From positions 1-49,441 of the forward strand of contig CAMWSM010000013.1 in the NCBI GenBank assembly GCA_947176915.1: 49,441 nt of DNA, given 5' to 3'. The notes under the pieces were generated by a model. The model was not told the DNA's origin and did no database searches. It saw only the letters and a list, made by a program, of their open reading frames with translations. Of this stretch, positions 38,401 to 46,311 are shown in pieces; positions within the stretch are counted from its first letter, which is position 1; each line of letters begins with the position of its first letter. A program made the translations under genes and the position numbers. This stretch comes from an uncultured Porphyromonadaceae bacterium. GTDB lineage: Bacteria; Bacteroidota; Bacteroidia; Bacteroidales; Muribaculaceae.

Positions 38401-39752
38401 CGCCATTTCTGGAGAGCAGCCTTACAAGCATTCTTCAGCTTGTTCCAGCTTGCAAATTCAACATGCTTTGCTGTGTCGCAACGGAAACCGTCAATTCCGA
38501 AATATTCAACCCAAGCGGCAAGCCAGTTGATAACGTAATCGCCGGGACCACCTTTGCCATCAACTCTCCAAGCCTCGGCAGTCGGAAGGCGATATTTATC
38601 CCATTCTCCACCTTTTTCTGCTGCCCATTTCTTTTTCAGGAAGGGAGGGATATTGACAGGCTGTGTACGCTCTGTAACCACATCCGGCAAGCCTGAGAGC
38701 GGTTTGGTTTTATCATCTCCACCTTCCGGCGCGTATCCTGCGCTCGATGCCCAGGGTTGGTCGCCGAACGCCCTTACAAACGGACCCCACCAGTTGCCCC
38801 ATTTCCCTTGTTGGCTTGCGTTGAATGAGACATCACTTCTGCCCCACATCGTATAATTCCCATCATTAGGCACCCATCCTGCCTGCGGATTTCCGTTGAT
38901 ATTTCCGAAGTCGTAGTCAATACAGTCGTCGAGAGTACTGTAGCCCGTATGGTTGAGCACTATATCCATAACCACACGGATGCCTCTCTTGTGAGCCTCG
39001 GTTACGAAATTTCGCATATCCTCGATTGTGCCCATGTTCCGGTCCATGAAAGTCCAGTCAAGGGTATAGTAGCCATGGAAAGCGTAATGAGGAAACGCAT
39101 TGCCCTTGCCTCCTGTCCAGCCGTGCATCTGCTCGTATGGCGCACTGATCCAGATAGCATTTACTCCGAGTTTGTCAAGATAGTCGAGCTTCTGGGTCAG
39201 GCCTTTTATGTCGCCTCCGTGGAAAGTGGCCACATTGCTCCCACCGGCAGTCTTATGGCGGTGATAGCTTTCGTCGTTGCTTGTGTCGCCGTTATAGAAG
39301 CGGTCGGTCAACACGAAATAGATATTGGCATTCTTCCATGTAAAATATTCGCTGCGTGTTACCTGCGGAGCTTTAACTTTGAGAGTATAAGTCTCCGTCT
39401 GTGTGCCGTTCTTTACAGTGTATGTGATGATGTTCTCTCCACCCTGAAGGCTGCCGAGACTATGATTGCTGTAAGTGGTTCCATTTATATTGATATCCAC
39501 TATTGCATCCTTGGAAGCAGGGGCTGCCGAGAATGTAGCGAGAGAGGAGGCATCCTCACCAAGTTCAATCTCGTATGTTTTGGTGGCAGGATTGAAATTT
39601 GTCAATATATTTCTGCCGTCTACTTTCACCTCCAGGCGATTGAGAGTGGCATCACCGATTGCATCAGCCGTTATGCTGAACATTCCGGCTCCGGTCAGCA
39701 ATGCAGCTGCCAGAAGGGTTCTGGTCTTATATGTTGTTTTGTTGGATTTCAT
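35460..39752 (-). CDS. Exported alpha-amylase family enzyme with two GH13 catalytic domains
   Basis: Starch-degrading enzyme of 1430 residues. Order: signal peptide (to about 31), cadherin-like beta sandwich (about 35-128), first GH13 (about 140-700), chitobiase C-terminal-like sandwich (about 712-790), CBM26-like starch-binding module (about 795-880), Ig-like domain (885-965), second GH13 (about 980-1340), beta tail. First catalytic set: Asp426 (GFRCDTAKH), Glu472 (MTGEAWG), Asp536 (SSHDTG), region I Asp263-Asn267-His268. Second: Asp1163 (GWRLDQCYQ), Glu1206 (VGEDWA), Asp1271 (SNHDTDR); region I is DGVFGHH (Gly1104 replaces the usual Asn). Both look active. There is no lipobox and no type IX sorting tail, so it is periplasmic or released another way. 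It follows the GLUG protein by 9 bases. Confidence 0.93.
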   Translation of the reverse strand: MKSNKTTYKTRTLLAAALLTGAGMFSITADAIGDATLNRLEVKVDGRNILTNFNPATKTYEIELGEDASSLATFSAAPASKDAIVDININGTTYSNHSLGSLQGGENIITYTVKNGTQTETYTLKVKAPQVTRSEYFTWKNANIYFVLTDRFYNGDTSNDESYHRHKTAGGSNVATFHGGDIKGLTQKLDYLDKLGVNAIWISAPYEQMHGWTGGKGNAFPHYAFHGYYTLDWTFMDRNMGTIEDMRNFVTEAHKRGIRVVMDIVLNHTGYSTLDDCIDYDFGNINGNPQAGWVPNDGNYTMWGRSDVSFNASQQGKWGNWWGPFVRAFGDQPWASSAGYAPEGGDDKTKPLSGLPDVVTERTQPVNIPPFLKKKWAAEKGGEWDKYRLPTAEAWRVDGKGGPGDYVINWLAAWVEYFGIDGFRCDTAKHVEFASWNKLKNACKAALQKWRQSERADQYAKGWTTDFWMTGEAWGWDHGDTGYFSQGGFDSMINFAFNGTEGGTGRTPTVGDWEYYSNFCNGNNGKQVLNYVSSHDTGLHRPGDQKNVGTMLLLCPGGSQIYYGDETSRPTVDGKGDPGMVTRGDFNWNAEDNEVNKHWQKVGQFRRRNAAVGAGTQTNLGADTYGRKFSENGYTNGVVIRLNTQSGQSYTVNVSGIFNDGQRVMDGYDTSKTATVSGGKVTMTASGPVMLIEEYGTVGGYIPPVPTPTAPVVTASPSGGTFTNSVTVSLSVTPATDIYYTIDGTTPSASSTRYTTPLTFTQTTTLKTYAANASGSDVKTFTYTKGNIDEPVDEDAYYIYFDDTSKTDVAVWAWTTGNVNCTDSGKWPGDRMTKKNGKYYWAVPAGKSTPKNIIISWGNHDDSEKAGGGDLEFVNKHIYKADGSHTLANFGPQKPVITVSPDGGNVRGAASITVQIDNNATSITGSFNNRTVTLGNGTTTLKVSDYLGENQSGTLSISATNSLGTATYSSTFKRDDSQPVVTLSGDWRELNIYQIMVASFQHGAGGASGYSDMWGPSGHRKNGNLRGIINALDYIKELGMNAIWMTPIFDSTNGQGGEQLQATGYFCTNYFKVDPKFGTEAEFDELIREAHSRGMYVILDGVFGHHGGVTSASPNGNRIQTQDNTPNVRGSESGNIVFPGSLEYFKEVIRYWMERGVDGWRLDQCYQAYQGGHNYWKELRQEAEKVAAERKARGEQWGTLAFMVGEDWANADKVTTTQQDGLKSVMDFDAMYTFEYMDNVSTAGYFLSRTPSDRGYSGSGVYPTVFLSNHDTDRIGDYADVNSEPQKLMARHAVVAASTGPTCTYYGDEIGDKSGKATHNGNADNWARTSGRLSGFNANEQKLHDYVAKIFKARAENPALWRGTAERKTQGQVEIITKTDAQSGNKVVVVFSPADTNVSIGGSGLDLINGGNVSGTVSVKAWVPAFIKMN

Positions 39753-39761
39753 GACGTTCGG

Positions 39762-41393
39762 TTACTTCTTGATAACTTTAAATGTAGATTTTGAACCTGA
39801 TTGAGAAATTGCAGTCAATACATAGAGCCCTGCAGACACACCGCTCATATCCACCTCCACTTCGCAAGCTCCGTTGCAGTTGACAACGGCTGCTCTTGTC
39901 CCGCTGATGGAGTAAACGTCCACCGACTGAAGAGGTTCTGAACATCTAACTGTTATATAATCTGTGAAAGGATTTGGTCCGACTGAGATCGACACTTTAT
40001 CTGCTGCAAAAATCTCCTCAACGGCAGATACTGCATAGAAGCTCTGAGGAATAACATTTCTCTGATTGTTAACGTTACGGAGAAGTGGCACAGGGTATTC
40101 ACCATCGGTTTTCCATTCCCAGATATTGGTGAAATCCCATCCGGTGAACGACTGGAATTTAGTGAAGTCAATAAGGTCATAAGCCGGATGTGCGCTGGCA
40201 TGGTCGCCGTGGGGATGCCATTCAGTAGTCTCCTTTGCAATCAAATCCCAGCTGTGGTTTGACGACGACTGATTTCGGGCGTTTCCATTTCCACCGAAAC
40301 GAGCGGTGTATTCATGCTCACCGATAATTTCAGAATTCAAGGCAAGAGAGTTTCGGATAACTCCGTAGTTGGCACCTACAACACCTCCTACATAGTCTTT
40401 TCCCATAATGCCGCAAGTGGCATAAACGTTCTTGATTGTACCACTATTTTTACCGACAAAGCCTCCGGTGGCATAATCATCACTATTCAGCACTGTGCCT
40501 CCTGCATAGCAGTCGCTGATGGTAGCGTTGATGTTCTCACCCACAAGACCACCTATGCAGATTGATTTACCTATAACATCACCGACTACAAAGCAACGTT
40601 CGATAACACCGCTCTCAGCTGTTCCGACAAGGATACCTACATTATTTATACCTTTAATAAATGCTTCTTTAACACCTAATGATTTGATTTCTCCACCTCT
40701 GAGAACCCCGAAAAGGCCAATCGGATTGCCGAGGGTAGAAGACTCCAATATAACATCGGTGATTGTATGGCCGGCTCCGTCGAAGTGTCCTTGATAGGGA
40801 GTAGAAGATGTGCCTATGGGAGAATTAAGGACGCTTCCATCGAGGTCAGCTCCGAGTTTTACATATACGTCAGCACCCCAATCGCGCGAATTATCTGCAA
40901 ATGAGACAAGATGCTCCTTTGTTGAAAGTATGTAAGGGGATGCCTGTGTGCCGTATCCACCTCCGTAAGCCTCACGCGGACCCTGCTCTACATTGACAAT
41001 AAGGTCTATGGTCTGACGCCCCGAACTGGTCTTGGCTATGAATCCCAGTTTAGTCAGACCCTCAATCTCAGCATCCGAAAGACCGTAGAAATCTTTGATG
41101 TTGTCAATCTTGAAACTGTAGGAGCCGTTGCTTCCCGTCATTTTGAATTTGGCATTGTGGACATCATCCCATCCCCACGTGGGGGTCTTGGATTCTCCGT
41201 TTACTTCTTCACACCAAGTGTAGCAGTACACTTCAGAACCGAAATCGGAAGTTGTAATTTTCACTTCCAGCGCCTTTGTCGAGATAGCCGGAGAGGGCAC
41301 AGTCGTTATTTGAGCCTGATCTCCTCCTTCTGCAAAGGCGGCGACAGTCATGGATAACGACAAGAGTGTCGTGGTTAGTTTTTTGGATAACAT
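39762..41393 (-). CDS. Type IX secretion cargo protein with GLUG repeats
   Basis: Surface or secreted protein of 543 residues, first gene of the amylase operon. Signal peptide MLSKKLTTTLLSLSMTVAAFA. Residues about 40-135 form a beta domain (TSDFGSEVYCYTWCEE, KIDNIKDFYGLSDAEIEGL, KLGFIAKTSSGRQ) of a kind often linked to starch-acting proteins of Bacteroidota. Residues 225-350 carry at least four GLUG repeats (IGLFGVLRGG, GGLVGENINATISDCYAGG, GGFVGKNSGTIKNVYA, GGVVGANYGVIRNS). The last ~75 residues (PNPFTDYITV at 473-482 to STFKVIKK) are a type A C-terminal sorting domain for type IX secretion. A role in binding starch or cells at the surface is inferred; no catalytic motif is seen. Confidence 0.85.
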   Translation of the reverse strand: MLSKKLTTTLLSLSMTVAAFAEGGDQAQITTVPSPAISTKALEVKITTSDFGSEVYCYTWCEEVNGESKTPTWGWDDVHNAKFKMTGSNGSYSFKIDNIKDFYGLSDAEIEGLTKLGFIAKTSSGRQTIDLIVNVEQGPREAYGGGYGTQASPYILSTKEHLVSFADNSRDWGADVYVKLGADLDGSVLNSPIGTSSTPYQGHFDGAGHTITDVILESSTLGNPIGLFGVLRGGEIKSLGVKEAFIKGINNVGILVGTAESGVIERCFVVGDVIGKSICIGGLVGENINATISDCYAGGTVLNSDDYATGGFVGKNSGTIKNVYATCGIMGKDYVGGVVGANYGVIRNSLALNSEIIGEHEYTARFGGNGNARNQSSSNHSWDLIAKETTEWHPHGDHASAHPAYDLIDFTKFQSFTGWDFTNIWEWKTDGEYPVPLLRNVNNQRNVIPQSFYAVSAVEEIFAADKVSISVGPNPFTDYITVRCSEPLQSVDVYSISGTRAAVVNCNGACEVEVDMSGVSAGLYVLTAISQSGSKSTFKVIKK

Positions 41394-41431
41394 GTAAGAA
41401 AATTTAGTTAATAAAAGAACTACAGCTTAAC

Positions 41432-41450
41432 ATGTGCAAACATTGCACAT
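41432..41450 (-). promoter_or_regulatory. Perfect inverted repeat in the amylase operon leader
   Basis: ATGTGCA (41432-41438), five bases, TGCACAT (41444-41450). It lies about 40 bases downstream of the predicted start and about 40 before the first ATG, so it could be a repressor operator or an mRNA hairpin. Confidence 0.5.
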
Positions 41451-41488
41451 TACTGCTGCATCAGGTGAACCTAATTACCTTAATGTCG

Positions 41489-41520
41489 CAAATTTATATT
41501 TAATTATACAAAAAAACAAA
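41489..41520 (-). promoter_or_regulatory. Promoter of the GLUG/amylase operon
   Basis: On the minus strand TTTG (41520-41517), exactly 20 bases, then TAAATTTG (41496-41489): a full match to the Bacteroidota consensus. The predicted start near 41482 gives an 89-base leader. Confidence 0.8.
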
Positions 41521-41555
41521 GAGGAAAATATGTTATAGAACATGTTTTTCCTCTT
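41505..41555 (-). terminator. Terminator of the recN-rlmB operon
   Basis: A hairpin of about 16 pairs with one bulge (arms 41519-41534 and 41539-41555) followed on the minus strand by a T-rich run (TTTGTTTTTTTG). It lies 46 bases after the rlmB stop, and its T run contains the -33 box of the next promoter. Confidence 0.75.
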
Positions 41556-41600
41556 ATTTTGCTAAATTAACCTAAAATAGACTGCTTTTGCATTAAAAAA

Positions 41601-42362
41601 TCAGCTTTTCTTAAACCCGGCAGCCAATCGCTGCCTCACAGCCTCGTAAAGAATAACCCCGGCAGCCACTGAGACATTCAAAGATCCTATGTTTCCCAAA
41701 ATTGGAATTGCTGCCAGACAATCACACTGTCTGAGCACTTCCGGTGAAATTCCTGTATCTTCCGCACCCATTACGATTGCCACCGGCACGGTATAATCTG
41801 CCATTATATAGCTCTCTGCTCCTTTCTCGGAGGCGCCGACAATAAGGTATCCGTTCTCCTTCAGTTTCTTTACTGCCCTCAGAGTGTCCTGCTCCCTGCA
41901 TACCGGCACATAAAACAATGCTCCGGCAGAGGCTTTGACAGCATCTGACGTTACGGAGGCACTGTTGCGCTCCGGGATAACTATGAAATCTACCCCCGCA
42001 CAGTCGGCAGTCCTCGCAATAGCCCCGAAGTTTCTCGCATCTGTCACTCCGTCAAGCACCACAGCTAACGGAGTTTTGCCATCTTCATAAAGCTGAGGAA
42101 TGATTGTGTCGAGCCGGCTGTAGCCCACCGGCGACAGTATGGCTATTGCTCCCTGATGATTCTTCATCGTTATGCGGTTGAGCCTCTCCATCGGGACTCT
42201 CTGCATAACTATGCCGTATGTTTTCACTTTTTCAAGCAATTCTTTCGCAAGGTCTCCGCCGAGATCTCTCCTGACGAGCACTTTATCTATGCTTTTGCCT
42301 GATTCTATAGCTTCTAAAATAGCGCGGATGCCAAATATGTAATCATTCTTATCCATAATCAC
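41601..42362 (-). CDS. rlmB: 23S rRNA (guanosine-2'-O-)-methyltransferase RlmB
   Basis: SpoU/TrmH-family methyltransferase expected to modify G2251 of 23S rRNA. It has 253 residues with an N-terminal substrate-binding domain (YIFGIRAILEAIESG, KNHQGAIAI) and the SPOUT knot: DGVTDARNFGAIARTADCAGVD as motif 1 region, VMGAEDTGIS as motif 2 and GSLNVSVAAGVILYEAVRQ as motif 3. It starts 7 bases after recN. RlmB rather than TrmL or another paralogue is the likeliest call on length and N-domain. Confidence 0.92.
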   Translation of the reverse strand: MIMDKNDYIFGIRAILEAIESGKSIDKVLVRRDLGGDLAKELLEKVKTYGIVMQRVPMERLNRITMKNHQGAIAILSPVGYSRLDTIIPQLYEDGKTPLAVVLDGVTDARNFGAIARTADCAGVDFIVIPERNSASVTSDAVKASAGALFYVPVCREQDTLRAVKKLKENGYLIVGASEKGAESYIMADYTVPVAIVMGAEDTGISPEVLRQCDCLAAIPILGNIGSLNVSVAAGVILYEAVRQRLAAGFKKS

Positions 42363-42369
42363 GTTTTAT

Positions 42370-44037
42370 TTATCTTTCACCCAAAAGGACTCTCGCATTT
42401 GCAAGAGCCGCCTCATTCACACTGCTTCCTGACAGCATCGCAGCGAGTTCCCTGACTCTCTCTTCACTCTCCAGGCGCCTTACATGGGAGACCGTACGGT
42501 CCTCCCGATCAGTTTTATAGACTTTGTAATGGCTGTCGCCCTTGGCTGCTACCTGAGGCAAGTGAGTTATTGCCATCACCTGCATCTCTCCCCCCATACT
42601 ATGCATCATCTCCCCCATCTTGTCGGCAATCTCTCCGGAAACTCCCGTGTCGACCTCATCAAAAATCACTGTAGGGAGATTCATGCTCTTTGCCATTATT
42701 GACTTTATGCTGAGCATAAGCCTCGCTATTTCACCCCCGGAAGCAATCCGGCTCATGGGCTGCATCGAATGATTTTTGTTGAAACTGCAAATGAAGTCAG
42801 CCGTGTCCTGCCCGTCAACAGTCAGTTTCCCCTGCGACAGGGCTACATCAAAACGTAGGTTGGGCAGACCCAACGGTATTGCCGTGGAGGTCAGGAGAGC
42901 TGCGAATCGGTCGGCTGCCTCACGTCTTACTTCCGAAAGCAGATCGGCTTTTCTTTTCAACTCCTTGGCAAGATGACGTGCTTCCCTCTCAAGAGCGCTT
43001 ACATCTTCATCTCCGTTGTCAATGGAATACAGACGTTGCTGAAGATCTTTATGCAGAGCAACAAGCTCCTTCTCGTCCATCACCTTAAAATGCTTTATGG
43101 CATCATAGATGGTGTTCATTCTCTCCGTTACTTTAGCAAGACGCGCCGGATCGGAATCCACTGCCTCAAGATAATCATAAACCGTCTCGGTTATATCCTT
43201 CAGTTCTATCCTCAGCACCTCGAGGCGCTTCATCAATTCCTCTCCTCCGTCTTCCGCGAAGAGGGATAAATTCACCTTCCCCAATGCCGCCGTCGTCTCG
43301 GCAAGCAACGCATTCAAGCTCCTCTCCCCCCCGTCAAGAAATCCGTATGCCTCTCCGAGATCCTCTCTTATCTGGTCGGCATCGCTGAGCATGTCAAACT
43401 CCTGCTCCACCTGGCGCAGTTCCCCCTCTTTGGGTTTGATCTTATCAAGCTGCTCAAGCTGAAAGGCTATATAGTCGCGGTTCTCCCGGTTTTTCTCTAT
43501 CCTCGCCTTTATCTTCTTGATTCGACTTCGTAGGCTGACATAACGGGCAAAATCCTCTTTATAACTGTGAAGCAGATCTCCGTCGGCTGCGTAGGCATCT
43601 ATTATGGAAAGATGACTCGAACTTTGCGACAATAATATATTGCTGTGCTGGGAATGAATATCCACCAGATTCCCTGTTACTGCCGAGAGAATGGGAAGAG
43701 TTACGGGAGTGTCATTCACGAACGCACGAGAACGTCCGGACGGAGACACTTCTCTCCTCACAATAAGTTCGGCGGGATTCCATTCCAGACCATTCTCATC
43801 AAAAACCTTTTTAAGTTCCGGATTCGGACTGCTGAAATTTGCCTCAATGACCGACTTCCGTGTCTTATCTGAAATGGCTTTGCTCTCTGCCCTTTCTCCA
43901 AGAAGAAGAGACAAAGCTCCGAGCATGATTGACTTACCCGCACCTGTCTCGCCGGTTATTATAGTAAAACCGGGCAGGAATGACAGATTCAGATCATCGA
44001 TCAGCGCATAATTCTTTATTATCAGATTTGTAAGCAT
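42370..44037 (-). CDS. recN: DNA repair protein RecN
   Basis: SMC-like ATPase that acts early in double-strand-break repair. The open frame begins at 44052, but MLTNLIIKNYALIDDL at 44037 is the usual RecN N-terminus, so I use it (555 residues). Walker A is ITGETGAGKS, with the Q-loop near VDIHSQHSN. A long coiled coil spans about 150-360. The ABC signature (SRIASGGEIARLMLSIK) and Walker B (PTVIFDEVDTGVSG) lie near the end. The start follows a repeat array rather than an evident promoter, so it is probably read from porD. Confidence 0.97.
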   Translation of the reverse strand: MLTNLIIKNYALIDDLNLSFLPGFTIITGETGAGKSIMLGALSLLLGERAESKAISDKTRKSVIEANFSSPNPELKKVFDENGLEWNPAELIVRREVSPSGRSRAFVNDTPVTLPILSAVTGNLVDIHSQHSNILLSQSSSHLSIIDAYAADGDLLHSYKEDFARYVSLRSRIKKIKARIEKNRENRDYIAFQLEQLDKIKPKEGELRQVEQEFDMLSDADQIREDLGEAYGFLDGGERSLNALLAETTAALGKVNLSLFAEDGGEELMKRLEVLRIELKDITETVYDYLEAVDSDPARLAKVTERMNTIYDAIKHFKVMDEKELVALHKDLQQRLYSIDNGDEDVSALEREARHLAKELKRKADLLSEVRREAADRFAALLTSTAIPLGLPNLRFDVALSQGKLTVDGQDTADFICSFNKNHSMQPMSRIASGGEIARLMLSIKSIMAKSMNLPTVIFDEVDTGVSGEIADKMGEMMHSMGGEMQVMAITHLPQVAAKGDSHYKVYKTDREDRTVSHVRRLESEERVRELAAMLSGSSVNEAALANARVLLGER

Positions 44038-44057
44038 AACATTAAATACCAAAAACC

Positions 44058-44150
44058 CTTAACTCCTTAACATCTTAACCCTTAATTTCTTAATTTCTTA
44101 ACCCTTAACATCTTAACCCTTACCTCTTACCTCCTTACCCCCCTTAACTT
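44058..44150 (-). repeat. Degenerate tandem array, 7-9-base units, between porD and recN
   Basis: Twelve consecutive units beginning CTTA on the plus strand (CTTAACT, CTTAACAT, CTTAACC, CTTAATTT and similar), each 7-9 bases, fill the spacer. The last unit contains the porD stop codon (44144-44146). Read as porD mRNA, units are GGTTAAG-like and give TAA in several frames. Confidence 0.85.
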
Positions 44151-45058
44151 CCGTTTCTTATCTTATTAATCCGCTCCATATCCGTGGGATAAAGCTTCTT
44201 CAGCAATTCATAAACCTCCTCCCTCTCACTCTGCGGCGACTTTGAATAGATATTTACAAGTTCATCAAGCTTTGTGTCGCGGAACATAGTCAATGCCACC
44301 GACATAGGGGCAGTGGAATAAATCTGTTCCAATGCTTTCAAAGATTCCGTTATAGCCGCTCTCCCTTTGTCCGCACTCGTTACCATCTCATCCAATCCCT
44401 TCCTATGATATTGATATATGAGATCGCGAATCATCCCGGTATTGCTATCGGTAAATGAACTCAACACAGCGCTGCGATTACGGTTATCCTCAAATGTGCG
44501 CCAGCCTATTTCACCGCTTGATTGAGCCAGCTGCACCACTTGGGCTGCCTTGTCGAAATATGGCTGCCCCCCTTTGGGTGAGAAACTGTCGAAGTCAAGG
44601 GCAAGAAACAAGTAGGCGTAATAATTGAGCAGACCCGTGAGATTATTCTCCCATACGTTGTCAGTGAAAGTCAACGGATCCCCCTCCCTGTAATTGAACT
44701 CCACTTTCGTATCCTTGAAGTTCAGTAGTGTGGTGGTGTAGCTGCTGTTATAGACCGGACGGGAGAGCTGAACCTGAAGTTCACCTTTCACTTTCTCATC
44801 CTTGTATTCCTTTACTGTCAAGAACAGACGGCATTCGATTCTTTCGTTAGGAGCGAAAACAGTGTTGGTCCATTGATTCTCGTTGAGATATTCAGTCATG
44901 CTCTGCTGAAGGGTACGAAAAATATCGGTAGAGGTTCCCTCTACCGAACTGCTGTTCACTTCCACTGTACAATTCAATTCCTGAGCAAAGACCTTTGTCG
45001 AGGTGAACATTATTGCAAAAAGAAGAATAATCCCTATTTTATTTCCCTGCCACCACAT
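44144..45058 (-). CDS. porD: DUF4835 / PorD-type type IX secretion protein
   Basis: Exported protein of 304 residues, signal peptide ending near VFAQELNC. The family opening (QELNCTVEVNSSSVEGTSTD), the RLFLTVKEYKDEK strand and LLNYYAYLFLALDFDSF are typical of DUF4835, which from memory is annotated as PorD, a component needed for type IX secretion. Its exact role is not known to me. The start overlaps the coaBC stop by 20 bases. A secretion-system protein is consistent with the type IX cargo encoded at 39.8-41.4 kb. Confidence 0.8.
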   Translation of the reverse strand: MWWQGNKIGIILLFAIMFTSTKVFAQELNCTVEVNSSSVEGTSTDIFRTLQQSMTEYLNENQWTNTVFAPNERIECRLFLTVKEYKDEKVKGELQVQLSRPVYNSSYTTTLLNFKDTKVEFNYREGDPLTFTDNVWENNLTGLLNYYAYLFLALDFDSFSPKGGQPYFDKAAQVVQLAQSSGEIGWRTFEDNRNRSAVLSSFTDSNTGMIRDLIYQYHRKGLDEMVTSADKGRAAITESLKALEQIYSTAPMSVALTMFRDTKLDELVNIYSKSPQSEREEVYELLKKLYPTDMERINKIRNGS

Positions 45059-46244
45059 CTGCTATATCTTTTGCTACCTCCGTTTTCCTTTTTGCCGGAA
45101 ACTCCAACTCCATGCCGGTGTCACTAACTATTGTAATCTTGTTGGTGTCTTTCATGAAACCGGCTTCAGGATCGCGAAGAGAATTTAAGACAATCCAGTC
45201 AAGATTCTTCTTTTTAAGTTTATGGAGAGCATTCTCCAGCTCATGATCTGTCTCAAGGGCAAACCCTATTATCTTCTGCGTAGTTTTCATACTTCCCAGA
45301 GTTGCGGCTATATCCGGATTCTTTACAAGTTTCAACACCATCTCATCCGTGCCTTCGCGCTTGATTTTACTTTCCGATACAGTCTCGGGAGCATAATCTG
45401 CAACTGCTGCGGCAAGCACCACATAATCCATCCCGTCAAAATTTGAAACAGCTGCTTCATACATTTCCCGGGCGGAAACCACATTTATTCTCTTAATCCC
45501 CTCCCCTTTAACTTCCATCGAAACAGGACCGGCAATAAGCAACACTTCTGCTCCACGTGAGGCGAACTCCTCAGCAATGGCGAAGCCCATCTTTCCGCTT
45601 GAATAATTTCCGATAAAGCGGACCGGATCTATATTCTCGAAGGTGGGACCTGCCGTAACCATTACCCTCTTGCCTGTCAGCGAAGCGGTCTTGGCAAAAT
45701 ATGCCTCCGCAGCTTTTACTATTCCTTCCGGCTCCTCCATTCTTCCCTTGCCTACAAGACCGGATGCAAGTTCGCCGGCTTCCGGCTCGACGATTATCAC
45801 GCCGTCGCGTTTCAATGTCTCTATGTTGCGCTGTGTCGAGGGATGGCGCCACATGTCAAGATCCATTGCAGGAGCCACCATCACCTGTTCCTTGGCTGAG
45901 AGATAAGTCGTAATTAACATATTATCGGCAATCCCGTTAGCCATTTTACCTATAGTGGAGGCGGTTGCCGGGGCAATTATCATAAGGTCTGCCCATAAAC
46001 CAAGGTCTACATGGCTATGCCATTCTCCGGTGTTGGCAGTGAAAAACTCACTTACCACTGGCTTTCCGCTCAATGCCGACAGCGTAACGGGCGTGATAAA
46101 CTCCTTGCCGTTCGGTGTTATCACGACCTGTACTTCCGCCCCGGCTTTCACCAAGAGCCGAAGAAGCATCACCGACTTATAAGCCGCGATGCCACCCGAA
46201 ATTCCCAATACAATATGTTTTCCTCTCAGATTCGACATTATCAA
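45039..46244 (-). CDS. coaBC: Bifunctional phosphopantothenoylcysteine decarboxylase / phosphopantothenate-cysteine ligase
   Basis: Two successive steps of coenzyme A synthesis in one 401-residue protein. The CoaC flavodoxin-like half (about 1-185) has the catalytic His in HSHVDLGLWAD, the PATASTIGKMANGIADN segment and APAMDLDMW. The CoaB half (about 190-401) has VTAGPTFENIDPVRFIGNYS and the KGK-region replaced by the usual variation. The start may be 46244 or the ATG at 46238 (MSNLRGKHIVLG). It is upstream of porD; coaE is in the same window. Confidence 0.95.
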   Translation of the reverse strand: MIMSNLRGKHIVLGISGGIAAYKSVMLLRLLVKAGAEVQVVITPNGKEFITPVTLSALSGKPVVSEFFTANTGEWHSHVDLGLWADLMIIAPATASTIGKMANGIADNMLITTYLSAKEQVMVAPAMDLDMWRHPSTQRNIETLKRDGVIIVEPEAGELASGLVGKGRMEEPEGIVKAAEAYFAKTASLTGKRVMVTAGPTFENIDPVRFIGNYSSGKMGFAIAEEFASRGAEVLLIAGPVSMEVKGEGIKRINVVSAREMYEAAVSNFDGMDYVVLAAAVADYAPETVSESKIKREGTDEMVLKLVKNPDIAATLGSMKTTQKIIGFALETDHELENALHKLKKKNLDWIVLNSLRDPEAGFMKDTNKITIVSDTGMELEFPAKRKTEVAKDIADVVAGK

Positions 46245-46259
46245 CAGAAAGTTTTGAAT

Positions 46260-46283
46260 TTAGAAAGTTAGAGAGTTAGAAGC
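46260..46283 (-). repeat. Short tandem array, 8-base units
   Basis: Three units TTAGAAAG, TTAGAGAG and TTAGAAGC run without gaps, about 16 bases upstream of the coaBC start. They may belong to the same class as the 7-base arrays nearby. Confidence 0.6.
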
Positions 46284-46311
46284 CCGTCTTTTCTATACCT
46301 ACCGGCTCACC

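Noticed and set aside
35460-39752. Two fused genes or an assembly artefact in the amylase
   Set aside because: The frame is continuous, linker domains (sandwich, starch-binding, Ig-like) fill the middle, and each GH13 half is complete. A natural fusion is more likely.
38949-39794. A 281-residue plus-strand ORF opposite the amylase
   Set aside because: Antisense shadow of conserved GH13 coding sequence.
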